The translations under genes and the position numbers were made by a program. A model generated the notes under the pieces. That model did not search any database. It was given only the letters and a program-made list of their open reading frames with translations, and was not told where the DNA came from. Shown here piece by piece: positions 6,679 to 14,529 of a DNA stretch of 24,051 nucleotides. Each line of letters starts with the position of its first letter. Position 1 is the first letter of the stretch. The stretch comes from CAYTMY01 sp964618075 (GTDB lineage Bacteria; Bacillota; Clostridia; Eubacteriales; Anaerofustaceae). The stretch lies in contig CAZTZO010000023.1 in assembly GCA_964618075.1 (NCBI GenBank), forward strand, positions 1 to 24,051. The letters are read 5' to 3'.

Positions 6679-6692
6679 GGAGTACAGAAAAA

Positions 6693-9080
6693 ATGATTAC
6701 ACCTATTTTATGGCTGAAGGATTATACTAAAGTACCTGAAGATATTAAATATTTCACCTCTGCTATGACTCTTTGCGGGACAAATGTCGACGGATATGAG
6801 TACAGGGGAGGATGTCTTAAAAACATCGTGACTGCACGAATAGATAGGATAGAACCGCATCCTGATTCGGATCATATGTTTGTATGCTCTGTCAATGACG
6901 GAGAAAATGTTTATACTATTGTAACCGGTGCGCAAAATGTAAAACAAGGCGATATTGTTCCTCTTGCCAGAGATAACTCTGTTGTAGCCGGCAATAAAAA
7001 AATAAAAGCATCAAAGCTACGCGGCATTGAAAGCTTTGGAATGTTATGCTCTGCCGGAGAACTTGGGATAAGCTCTTCCATTGCCCCTAAGCATACTGAG
7101 GACGGTATATACATTCTGCCGAAGGATGCGAGGATAGGGGAGGATATTAAAGATATACTCGGTCTTAACGATTATGTCGTTGATTTTGAGCTTACAAATA
7201 ACAGACAGGACTGCAACAGTATTTTAGGCATAGCATATGAAGCGTCAGCGGCTATGGGCAGTAAATTCGTTTATCCGAAATATGAATACTCTTCCGATGG
7301 GAATGAAATAAATAAATACTTAAAGGTAGAAATCAAGAACAAAGAGCTTTGTCGAAGATACACTGCAAGAATGGTACATATTAAAAAAATTGAACCATCT
7401 CCTTTATGGATGCAGATAAGACTGATGAGCGCAGGTGTTCGCCCGATAAATAATATAGTTGATGTATCTAATTTTGTAATGATAGAAACGGGGCAGCCGC
7501 TTCATACGTTTGACTATGACAAATTAAACGGCGGCAAAATAATTGTTGAAAATGCCGTACAAAATGACACTATAGTTACCTTAGACGGGATTACACGCGA
7601 ACTGAATGATAGTGTTTTGATGATAAATGACGATAATCGTCATATTGCAATTGCGGGCATTATGGGCGGTCTTAATTCCGATATTGACGACAGTACAAAA
7701 ACAGTCGTTATAGAATCAGCGAATTTTGATAAAAATACAATAAGAAAAAGTTCTAAACACTTTGGGCTGCGCACTGAATCCAGCGCACATTTCGAGAAGG
7801 GTATCAGTATTCACCTGACAAAATATGCCGCTGACAGAGCTGCTTCTCTTATGGTCGAAATAGGCGCGGCAGAATACATTGAAGGAATTATCGACGTCTT
7901 TAATGAGCTTGATAACCAGAAAAAATTATCTATAGACATTGACTGGTATAACAGATTTATAGGCGTGGATATCAGTGCTGTGCAAGCTGCGAGTCTGCTT
8001 GACAGACTTGGATTTGAACCTGTCGTTAATGCAAATTCAGTAAACATAACCGTTCCGATTTACAGACAGGATATAGATAGTAGAGAGGATATCGCCGAAG
8101 AGATAACAAGAATGTACGGTTATGGAAATATCCCTTTGACAATGATGAATACTTCCGCCTTTATTGCCGCGCCAAATAAAGAGTATGCAGCAAAACAGCT
8201 TATCAAGCGAATAATGGTCGGAGTCGGAGGGAACGAAATACTTACTTATTCCTTCATAAGTCCCGTTTCTATTGATAATATGCACTTTGCCGAAGGCGAT
8301 GTCAGGAAAAAACCGATCTCACTAATCAATCCGTTGGGACTGGACAACTCGACAATGCGTACTACTTTAATCTGTGGCTTGCTTGATTCTCTATCGTTAA
8401 ATTACAACAAAAAGAACAGTCCTGAGCTTTTATTTGAGATAGGAAATACTTATCTTAATAATCAGGATAAGGCCGATTTACCGATACAGAATGCCAAGCT
8501 TGCTTTCGGTAAATTCCATTGTGGCTTTTATGATATGAAAGCTATTTCAAATTATTTATTTAGAACGTTAAAAATGGACAATATATCGTATATCCGCTCA
8601 AACGAACAGTTTCTACATCCCGGAAGGGGAGCTGATATAATGATCGGCAAGAAAAAAATAGGATATATGGGACAATTACATCCATTGGTTGCGGCTTGTT
8701 ATGATTTATGTGAGGAAGTATGCGTTGGTGAAATAGACGCAGAAGTCCTTATTGATAATGTAATAAATAAAAATATTGCATCAAAGCCGCTTGCAAAATA
8801 CCCCGCAGCCGAAAGAGATATCGCGCTTATAGCAGACATTAATTTACTTTCAGACGAAATAAAAAATGTTATATTACATCACGGCGGAAAAAATCTAAGA
8901 AATTGTGAAGCATTTGATGTATATGTCAGTGATACTTTAGGGAAGAATAAAAAGAGCATTGCTTATAATCTTTTATTCAGAAGTGACAATGAAACATTGA
9001 CCGATGATAAAATAGATAAATATATTACCAACATATTAAAGGCATTAAAGGAAGAGCTTAATATAAATTTAAGACGATAG
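6693..9080 (+). CDS. pheT: Phenylalanine-tRNA ligase beta subunit
   Basis: 795 aa beta subunit of the PheRS tetramer, responsible for tRNA binding and for editing mischarged Tyr-tRNA-Phe. Visible domains in order: the EMAP/OB tRNA-binding domain (about 40-150, IVTARIDRIEPHPDSDHM through LCSAGELG), the B3/B4 editing domain (about 205-375, with NNIVDVSNFVMIETGQPLHTFDYDK), B5 (about 400-475), the catalytic-like core, and the C-terminal ferredoxin-fold anticodon-binding domain (about 700-795, KYPAAERDIALI). Length is normal. AAGGAG at 6677-6682 lies about 10 bases before the ATG. It ends just before a perfect A/T-rich hairpin that probably terminates the pheST transcript. Confidence 0.97.
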   Translation: MITPILWLKDYTKVPEDIKYFTSAMTLCGTNVDGYEYRGGCLKNIVTARIDRIEPHPDSDHMFVCSVNDGENVYTIVTGAQNVKQGDIVPLARDNSVVAGNKKIKASKLRGIESFGMLCSAGELGISSSIAPKHTEDGIYILPKDARIGEDIKDILGLNDYVVDFELTNNRQDCNSILGIAYEASAAMGSKFVYPKYEYSSDGNEINKYLKVEIKNKELCRRYTARMVHIKKIEPSPLWMQIRLMSAGVRPINNIVDVSNFVMIETGQPLHTFDYDKLNGGKIIVENAVQNDTIVTLDGITRELNDSVLMINDDNRHIAIAGIMGGLNSDIDDSTKTVVIESANFDKNTIRKSSKHFGLRTESSAHFEKGISIHLTKYAADRAASLMVEIGAAEYIEGIIDVFNELDNQKKLSIDIDWYNRFIGVDISAVQAASLLDRLGFEPVVNANSVNITVPIYRQDIDSREDIAEEITRMYGYGNIPLTMMNTSAFIAAPNKEYAAKQLIKRIMVGVGGNEILTYSFISPVSIDNMHFAEGDVRKKPISLINPLGLDNSTMRTTLICGLLDSLSLNYNKKNSPELLFEIGNTYLNNQDKADLPIQNAKLAFGKFHCGFYDMKAISNYLFRTLKMDNISYIRSNEQFLHPGRGADIMIGKKKIGYMGQLHPLVAACYDLCEEVCVGEIDAEVLIDNVINKNIASKPLAKYPAAERDIALIADINLLSDEIKNVILHHGGKNLRNCEAFDVYVSDTLGKNKKSIAYNLLFRSDNETLTDDKIDKYITNILKALKEELNINLRR

Positions 9081-9085
9081 GGAAT

Positions 9086-9115
9086 ATATGCACTAAATAT
9101 GTATTTAGTGCATAT
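9086..9115 (+). terminator. Perfect hairpin after pheT
   Basis: Arms ATATGCACTAAATA (9086-9099) and TATTTAGTGCATAT (9102-9115) are perfectly complementary with a 2-base centre, so the real loop is larger. It starts 5 bases after the pheT stop. The first ATG of the next frame (9099) lies inside it. AT-richness and the lack of a long T-run make it a weak terminator; an operator or mRNA-stability role is possible. Confidence 0.5.
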
Positions 9116-9122
9116 AATAATT

Positions 9123-10016
9123 ATGGACATAGATTATATCGGGAAAGATACATTCGGCAAAATATCAGATGAGACTCTTAAATCATACAATTACGACTTA
9201 AACTCTTATTTGGACTATATAAAGAATAGGTATCACGCCGAAGATGAAAAGGACATAATTGCTCTATTAAGCAATACGCATGAAGCCGATATAATTATGT
9301 ATATCGATTATTGCCGAACACAGCTTAAAAACAGTGATGTAACAATAAACAGAAAAATCAGTTCAATAAGAAAATTATATGACAAACTATACAATGAAAA
9401 GTTTGTTATATATAACTATGCAAAAAACATTCCTCACATAAAGACAGAAGCTCGAAGTACTGATATTTTTACAGTTGAAGAACTAAAAAAGTTATTAATG
9501 AGTGTCAACGGCAGAAACAAATACAGAGACATCGGAATAATAATGATGTTCGTATTTTGCTTAGCAAGTGTAAATGATGTATGCAGCATGAAATGCTGCG
9601 ATATAAATGGGAATTATTTATATTTATATAAAAATGGTATTTTATATCGAAAATGCTTTCTAAATGAAGCTCTCAAATCGATTTTAAGCCGTTTTATTTT
9701 TCAAGAACGTAATTTGGGACAGGAAAATATATTTCTGTCCCAAAAGAATATTCCGTTAAATAAAAGAACTGTTCATCAGATCATTGTTAAGCATTTAACG
9801 AATGCCGGACTGTATACAAAGGGAATGACAAGCGAAATTTTAAGGAAAACCGGTGTTAACTTTCTGAATATTTACGGGAAGGTCGATATATCTTTGATAG
9901 AGAGTTACATGGGCTTGGCAGCAAAGACAACCGGTTATCGCGGCTTTAATCAATATACTGAAATAGACGACAATGTTTTTAATAATGTACCTCTTGCAAA
10001 TATCAGCATAAAATAG
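9123..10016 (+). CDS. Tyrosine-recombinase-like protein with degenerate active site
   Basis: About 297 aa from ATG 9123; an upstream ATG at 9099 lies in a hairpin, and neither start has a ribosome site. An N-terminal core-binding fold (about 10-105) is followed by a catalytic-type domain starting near DIFTVEELKKLL. Aligned with the active recombinase downstream, GTGIRISE becomes CLASVNDV (first Arg lost), PHKLR becomes SEILR (His lost, Arg kept), LGHKD becomes MGLAA (second His lost). The Tyr in NQYTEID remains. The frame is intact over its whole length, which argues for a retained role without strand cleavage rather than simple decay. It sits head-to-tail with the intact recombinase 127 bases away and may be a partner or regulator. 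No exact family name can be given. Confidence 0.75.
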   Translation: MDIDYIGKDTFGKISDETLKSYNYDLNSYLDYIKNRYHAEDEKDIIALLSNTHEADIIMYIDYCRTQLKNSDVTINRKISSIRKLYDKLYNEKFVIYNYAKNIPHIKTEARSTDIFTVEELKKLLMSVNGRNKYRDIGIIMMFVFCLASVNDVCSMKCCDINGNYLYLYKNGILYRKCFLNEALKSILSRFIFQERNLGQENIFLSQKNIPLNKRTVHQIIVKHLTNAGLYTKGMTSEILRKTGVNFLNIYGKVDISLIESYMGLAAKTTGYRGFNQYTEIDDNVFNNVPLANISIK

Positions 10017-10070
10017 TATACTTTTGATCATAGTAACTTTCCGTTAAAGACAACTTTATTGTAATGTATG

Positions 10071-10101
10071 TTGCTTTTTAAACGATATTGTAGTACAATA
10101 T
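10071..10101 (+). promoter_or_regulatory. Promoter with palindromic operator-like site
   Basis: TTGCTT (10071-10076) and TACAAT (10094-10099) are 17 bp apart. The -10 is part of a perfect palindrome, ATATTGTA-G-TACAATAT at 10085-10101. A repressor on this palindrome would block the promoter of the recombinase gene at 10144. The binding protein is unknown. Confidence 0.5.
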
Positions 10102-10143
10102 GGTTATTGTTAATAGCACTTATATAAAAGGAGCAAAATAATA

Positions 10144-11217
10144 ATGGGAGAATATGCAAAACAAACAAATATAGCTCTTACAAGAAAACTGCGTGAAATC
10201 ATGACTTATATTCCTGAATTTACTCAAGATTTTTTCAGAGGGATATCTGATACTACTCAGATTAAAACAAGAATTGCATATGCCTACGACTTACATATAT
10301 TTTTTTATTATCTTCAGCGTGAATCCAACCTTTTTAACGACAGAAGCTCCCCTCTTGATTTTTATATATCCGATTTAGATAAATTAAGCGCTATAGATAT
10401 AGAAAAATATGCTGAGTATCTAAATGCATATGAGTTGCCGAATTATAAAAATCCGCAAATTATGATTACGTATACGAATACTGCAAACGGTAAAATGAGA
10501 AAGCTGTCTTCTTTACGCTCATTTTATAAGTATTTTTTCAAAAAAGAACTTATAAAAACCAATCCTGTCAGCTTGGTCGATCTGCCGAAGCTTAAAGAGA
10601 AACAAATTGTTCGTTTAGAGCCTAATGAGGTTGTAACACTGCTCGATAATATAGAAAACGGTAACAAGCTCACAAAAGCTCAAAGCAAATACCATACAAA
10701 GACAGCGAAACGAGATCTTGCGATAACGGCTCTTCTTCTCGGAACCGGAATACGTATAAGCGAATGTGTTGGTTTGAATATAAAAGACTTCGATTTTGAA
10801 AATAACAGCTTTGTTGTGACAAGAAAAGGCGGCGCTGAAACTATATTATTCATATCAGAAGAAGTAAAAGAAATCCTTCTGGATTATCTGAAAAATGTGA
10901 GATATGCTGTAATCCCTATTGATGCAAAAGACGATGATTGCATGTTCATATCTTTGCAAAGAAAGCGTTTGACGGTCAGCAGCATTGAGAAAATGGTCAA
11001 AAAGTATTCGCAGACATCCATACCGTTGAAAAAAATATCCCCGCATAAATTAAGAAGTACGTTCGGAACAAATTTATACAGGGAAACAAACGATATTTAT
11101 TTAGTAGCCGATGTTCTCGGTCACAAGGACGTAAACACGACGAAGAAGCATTATGCTGCAATTGAAGAAGATAAAAGAAGGATTGCAGCAAAAGTAACGA
11201 AGCTGCGGGATGATTGA
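10144..11217 (+). CDS. Tyrosine recombinase, XerC/XerD-like
   Basis: 357 aa site-specific recombinase. The N-terminal SAM-like core-binding domain covers about 20-140 and the catalytic domain about 155-350. All six active-site residues are visible: R204 (GTGIRISE), K228 (VTRKGG), H301 and R304 (SPHKLRST), H327 (LGHKD) and nucleophile Y337 (KKHYAAI). It is about 50 aa longer than typical Xer proteins because of inserts near 65-80 and 170-190. AAAAGGAG at 10126-10133 supports the ATG. It ends 2 bases from the convergent yneA-like stop. It may be the chromosome-dimer resolvase, but no dif site is visible here and a mobile-element origin is not excluded. Confidence 0.88.
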   Translation: MGEYAKQTNIALTRKLREIMTYIPEFTQDFFRGISDTTQIKTRIAYAYDLHIFFYYLQRESNLFNDRSSPLDFYISDLDKLSAIDIEKYAEYLNAYELPNYKNPQIMITYTNTANGKMRKLSSLRSFYKYFFKKELIKTNPVSLVDLPKLKEKQIVRLEPNEVVTLLDNIENGNKLTKAQSKYHTKTAKRDLAITALLLGTGIRISECVGLNIKDFDFENNSFVVTRKGGAETILFISEEVKEILLDYLKNVRYAVIPIDAKDDDCMFISLQRKRLTVSSIEKMVKKYSQTSIPLKKISPHKLRSTFGTNLYRETNDIYLVADVLGHKDVNTTKKHYAAIEEDKRRIAAKVTKLRDD

Positions 11218-11219
11218 AC

Positions 11220-11528
11220 TCAGTCAGACGGCAGAAGGATCGTCTCTCCTGTTTTGATTGCGCAGCTGTCTTCCAATCCGTTAAGCTTGCGTATTTTATA
11301 CAACGTCTCACGAACGTCTTTGTTGCCTTTAGTGATACTCTGCGCTATGCTCCATAAGGTATCTCCCTGTTGAATGCAGTAGGATATATAGTTTGTTGAA
11401 TTTTCTCCACCGACTTTAGCTGAAGGGATCAAAAAACAAACAAGACTTATCATCACAAGCAAAAACAAAATATAAGACATCGTTCTCTTGAAGCTTTTCA
11501 AGTTTATTTTTATCGAACGCATTTTCAT
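11220..11528 (-). CDS. yneA: YneA-like SOS cell-division suppressor (TM + LysM)
   Basis: 102 aa. A short basic N-terminus leads to one membrane helix (about 17-36, SYILFLLVMISLVCFLIPS). A single C-terminal LysM domain (about 50-100, ISYCIQQGDTLWSIAQ through TGETILLPS) binds peptidoglycan outside the cell. Size, topology and position directly opposite lexA match Bacillus YneA, which halts division during the SOS response. Start at 11528 is fixed by AAGGGG 6 bases upstream; a longer frame to 11615 would run through the promoter and LexA boxes. Regulation is visible: a TTGACA-17-TACACT promoter with one LexA-type box on the -10 and a second just downstream. Function is inferred from context because LysM proteins are diverse. 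Confidence 0.78.
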   Translation of the reverse strand: MKMRSIKINLKSFKRTMSYILFLLVMISLVCFLIPSAKVGGENSTNYISYCIQQGDTLWSIAQSITKGNKDVRETLYKIRKLNGLEDSCAIKTGETILLPSD

Positions 11529-11543
11529 ATAGCACCCCTTATT

Positions 11544-11557
11544 CGAACATCTGTTTA
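11544..11557 (+). promoter_or_regulatory. LexA (SOS) box 1
   Basis: CGAACATCTGTTTA fits the Gram-positive LexA consensus CGAAC-N4-GTTCG with mismatches only in the last two bases. It lies just downstream of the yneA-like start point. Confidence 0.72.
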
Positions 11558-11569
11558 GAACAAGTGTAC
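11558..11569 (+). promoter_or_regulatory. LexA (SOS) box 2, one mismatch in the core
   Basis: GAACAAGTGTAC matches GAAC-N4-GTTC except for one base. It overlaps the -10 of the yneA-like promoter and directly abuts box 1, suggesting cooperative repression. Confidence 0.55.
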
Positions 11570-11591
11570 TATTAATTACAATAAATGTCAA
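11563..11591 (-). promoter_or_regulatory. yneA-like promoter
   Basis: Minus strand TTGACA (11591-11586) and TACACT (11568-11563), spacer 17 bp. The -10 is covered by LexA box 2. Confidence 0.7.
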
Positions 11592-11608
11592 TATTATAGA
11601 ACAAATAT

Positions 11609-11637
11609 TTGACATAATTTATTTTATATAGTATAAT
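11609..11637 (+). promoter_or_regulatory. lexA promoter, full consensus
   Basis: TTGACA (11609-11614), 17-bp spacer, TATAAT (11632-11637), with both hexamers perfect. GAACAAATATTTGA overlaps the -35 but is not a good LexA box; autoregulation would rest on this weak site or on the boxes about 40-65 bp upstream. Confidence 0.88.
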
Positions 11638-11668
11638 TATGCTAAAAGAAGAGAAATGAGGTTCTTTT

Positions 11669-12280
11669 ATGTACGAGGATCTTACCGGTATTCAAATAGC
11701 TATATTGGAATACATAAAAGAGGAGTTGTTAAAGCACGGATATCCGCCTTCCGTAAGAGAGATATGTTCGTCCGTTGGTCTTAATTCCACATCTTCCGTG
11801 CATCATCAATTGAATAACCTTGAATCAAAGGGATATTTAAAACGAGATCCATTAAAACCAAGAGCGCTTGAAGTCGTTCGTTCTAACCCGTTGATATCTC
11901 ATCAGGATACTGTGGACGTTCCTATTTTAGGAAAGGTTGCCGCCGGCATCCCTATATTAGCCCAGGAGGAATATGACGAATATTTTCCCCTCCCCTCTTC
12001 ATTTGTAGGCAATTCTCAGTGCTTTATGCTCACTATACAAGGTAGTAGCATGATAAATGCAGGAATCCTTGACGGTGATTATGTAATAGTGAAAAAACAA
12101 AACGTTGCAAATGACGGAGAGATTATCGTCGCTATGATTGAAGATGAAGCTACGGTAAAAACATTTTACAAAGAAGAAGACACTATCAGATTACAACCGG
12201 AAAATCCGATGATGGCTCCAATATACTCAAGAAACGTACAAATACTGGGAAAAGTTATCGGAGTTATAAGAAGAATGTAA
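11669..12280 (+). CDS. lexA: LexA repressor
   Basis: 203 aa SOS repressor that self-cleaves when RecA filaments form. The winged-helix DNA-binding domain (about 1-70) contains PPSVREICSSVGLNSTSSVHHQL. The cleavage site A92-G93 is in KVAAGIPIL. The S24 protease domain has nucleophile S127 (IQGSSM) and base K164 (EATVKTF), 37 residues apart as in other LexA proteins. GAGG at 11658-11661 lies 7 bases before the ATG. It is transcribed from a consensus promoter divergently from the yneA-like gene and ends in a strong hairpin shared with the convergent ynbB-like gene. Confidence 0.97.
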   Translation: MYEDLTGIQIAILEYIKEELLKHGYPPSVREICSSVGLNSTSSVHHQLNNLESKGYLKRDPLKPRALEVVRSNPLISHQDTVDVPILGKVAAGIPILAQEEYDEYFPLPSSFVGNSQCFMLTIQGSSMINAGILDGDYVIVKKQNVANDGEIIVAMIEDEATVKTFYKEEDTIRLQPENPMMAPIYSRNVQILGKVIGVIRRM

Positions 12281-12310
12281 GAAATATTATACAATGCATA
12301 TCCATTTATA

Positions 12311-12354
12311 ATTAAAGCAATAATCTCAGCAAATGCTGTAATTATTGCTTTAAT
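12311..12354 (+). terminator. Strong bidirectional terminator, lexA / ynbB-like
   Basis: A 14-bp perfect stem (ATTAAAGCAATAAT at 12311-12324, inverted at 12341-12354) encloses an inner CAGC-AAAT-GCTG hairpin. It lies between two convergent stop codons and is flanked by T-rich sequence on the plus side. Confidence 0.8.
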
Positions 12355-12371
12355 ATTTTATCAATTCTATA

Positions 12372-13604
12372 TTATCTTATCGCTTCCATGGCCTTTATAA
12401 GGGCTATTTTTGTATGTTCGTATGTCAAACCACCTTGCTGATAAACTATGTAAGGTTCTCTCATTGGGGAATCGGCACTTAATTCTATTGAAGAACCCTG
12501 AATAAAGTTTCCGGCTGCCATTATTATTTCATCATCGTAACCCGGCATATCCCAAGGTTCAGGATCAACAAATGAATCCACAGGCGAACATGACTGAATT
12601 GCCTTGCAGTACCTGATAACTTTTTCTCTATTTCCCAATTCAACTGCTTGTATTATATCGCTTCTCTCGTCATTATATTTGGGGAATACGCCAAATCCCA
12701 TATCTTCCATGCATTTTGCTGTCAAAACCGCACCCTTTAATGCATTTGCTACAACGCTTGGAGCGATAAATAGTCCTTGAAGATATGAACGTAAAACATC
12801 CATATTTGCGCCTACTTCAAATGCTATAGAAGGTGCGCTCAGACGAGCAGCCGCCGCAGAAACGTATTTTTCTTTACCTGCTACATACCCTCCCGTTTGT
12901 GCCAGTCCACCTCCGGGATTTTTTATTAATGAACCGGCTATCAAATCTACCCCAACATCACATGGTTCTTTTATATTGATAAATTCTCCGTAACAATTAT
13001 CAACGACTATAATCACATCATTTTTTATTTTGCGTACAAGCTTTACCGCATTTTCGATTTTTTTTATCGTCAATGCTTTTCTCGACGAATAGCCCGTTGA
13101 CCGTTGTATGAAAATCACTTTTGTATTTTCATCTATCAGTTTATTCATTTCTTCTGTATTGGAATTGTTATCAAAATCATATTCCATTTCTCTGTAGCTG
13201 ATATTGTATTCGTCAAGAGTACCTGACAGCTTGTCGTTAGATGAGCTTTTAATGTTCGAATAAATCGTGTCGTAAGGTCTTCCCGTTAAAGATAGAAAAT
13301 TATCTTTTGGTCGTAACAATGCGTATAAACACAATGAAACCGCGTGAGTTCCGGAAACGATCTGTGGCCTGACTATAGCGCGCTCTGCTCCCAACACTTG
13401 TGCATATATTTTTTCACAAACATCACGTCCCTCATCATTATAACCGTAACCGGTGCTTTTTGTAAAATGTCGTTCTGCAAGGCGGTACTTCTGCATTGCA
13501 GAAAGAACTTTTTGCTGATTGAGATATGCGTTTTTCTCTATTTTCTTAAATATGGGATCAAGCTCATGCTCTTGTTTTTCAATTATATTTTCTGCGTTAT
13601 ACAT
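12372..13604 (-). CDS. ynbB: PLP-dependent enzyme, YnbB / methionine gamma-lyase-like family
   Basis: 410 aa fold-type I pyridoxal-phosphate enzyme of the family often labelled aluminium resistance protein or cystathionine beta-lyase-like. The Schiff-base lysine is in AGSLIKNPGGGLA, the PLP-binding Asp in VIIVVDNCYGEF, and the substrate/cofactor loop begins near VSGTHAVSLCLYALLRP. C-terminal SPMREPYIVYQQGGLTYEHTK is typical of this family. The true substrate is not established for most members. Its ATG at 13604 lies within the last codons of miaA (8-base overlap) and has AAAGGAT upstream, so it is the last gene of the miaB-mutSL-miaA operon. In Bacillus the same gene is also near miaA. Confidence 0.88.
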   Translation of the reverse strand: MYNAENIIEKQEHELDPIFKKIEKNAYLNQQKVLSAMQKYRLAERHFTKSTGYGYNDEGRDVCEKIYAQVLGAERAIVRPQIVSGTHAVSLCLYALLRPKDNFLSLTGRPYDTIYSNIKSSSNDKLSGTLDEYNISYREMEYDFDNNSNTEEMNKLIDENTKVIFIQRSTGYSSRKALTIKKIENAVKLVRKIKNDVIIVVDNCYGEFINIKEPCDVGVDLIAGSLIKNPGGGLAQTGGYVAGKEKYVSAAAARLSAPSIAFEVGANMDVLRSYLQGLFIAPSVVANALKGAVLTAKCMEDMGFGVFPKYNDERSDIIQAVELGNREKVIRYCKAIQSCSPVDSFVDPEPWDMPGYDDEIIMAAGNFIQGSSIELSADSPMREPYIVYQQGGLTYEHTKIALIKAMEAIR

Positions 13605-14529
13605 TTGTTGATATCCTTTTTAATATTTGTTTTGCTAAATCTTCTGGTGTTGTATCCGAGTTCTTTTCAAGCCAGATAATATCCTTATTTGCCCTAAACC
13701 ACGTGTATTGTCTTTTTGCGTAATTACGTGTGTGCTGCTTTATTAACTCTATTGCCTGAGGCAAGTTTATTTCGCCCTTAAGGGTGCTTATCAATTCGCT
13801 GTATCCTATGGAATTAAAAGCGTTGTATTCGTCGTCGTAATAATTCTTATACAAGAATTCTACCTCTTTGAGCAAACCGTTTTTAAGCATGTTATCCACT
13901 CTGTCATTTATTCGGTTATATAATTCTTCCCTATCTGTAGCTATTGCGAAATAATAAGTATTCACAAAGCGCTTGCTTTTCTCAGAAACATTATCACTCA
14001 TTTTTTTGTTTGTCGCATGAAAATATTCAAGAGCTCTGATAACTCGTTTTATATTGTTCTTATGCGTTTTTGCAGCATATTCAGGGTCAACCTCTATAAG
14101 CCTTGCATACAGATAATCTGCTCCAAATTTATCTGCCTGCTGTCTCAACTGTTCTCTGAAACATTTGTCCTCAGCCCTGAAAGAATATGAATCATAAATT
14201 ATACTGTCTATATACAAACCGCTGCCGCCGCAAACTATGGCGTCGTGTCCCGAGTTGAGAATATCGTTAATATATTCTACCGCTTTTTTTGTATAGTCGT
14301 ACACACTAATATTATGATTTAGTTCATATTCGTTAATCATGTAGTGTTTTGTTTTTTCCAGCAATAAATTGTCCGGCTTTGCCGAGCCTATATCTAAATG
14401 TTTATAGCACTGTATTGAATCAGCGGATACAATTTCGCAGTTTAGCATATGAGACAATTCTATGGCTGTTTCTGATTTGCCGCACGCTGTAGGGCCTGCA
14501 ATCACTATAACTTTTCCATTATTCTCCAT
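13597..14529 (-). CDS. miaA: tRNA dimethylallyltransferase MiaA
   Basis: 310 aa enzyme that adds the dimethylallyl group to A37 of tRNAs reading UNN codons, making i6A. The N-terminal P-loop is AGPTACGKSETAIEL (about 11-25). It is followed by the conserved VSADSIQCYKHLDIGSAKP, the GGSGLYIDSIIY motif (about 100-112) and the C-terminal QHTRNYAKRQYTWFR. Length is normal. The ATG directly abuts the mutL TGA, suggesting translational coupling, as no clear ribosome site is present. MiaB, which converts i6A to ms2i6A, is encoded first in the same operon. Confidence 0.96.
   Translation of the reverse strand: MENNGKVIVIAGPTACGKSETAIELSHMLNCEIVSADSIQCYKHLDIGSAKPDNLLLEKTKHYMINEYELNHNISVYDYTKKAVEYINDILNSGHDAIVCGGSGLYIDSIIYDSYSFRAEDKCFREQLRQQADKFGADYLYARLIEVDPEYAAKTHKNNIKRVIRALEYFHATNKKMSDNVSEKSKRFVNTYYFAIATDREELYNRINDRVDNMLKNGLLKEVEFLYKNYYDDEYNAFNSIGYSELISTLKGEINLPQAIELIKQHTRNYAKRQYTWFRANKDIIWLEKNSDTTPEDLAKQILKRISTNV

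Noticed and set aside
9840..11311. Minus-strand frames over the recombinase genes
   Set aside because: Shadows of plus-strand genes; composition and starts are not gene-like.
11602..11614. LexA box on the lexA -35 (GAACAAATATTTGA)
   Set aside because: The right half lacks GTTC; only the left half matches, so it was not annotated as a site.
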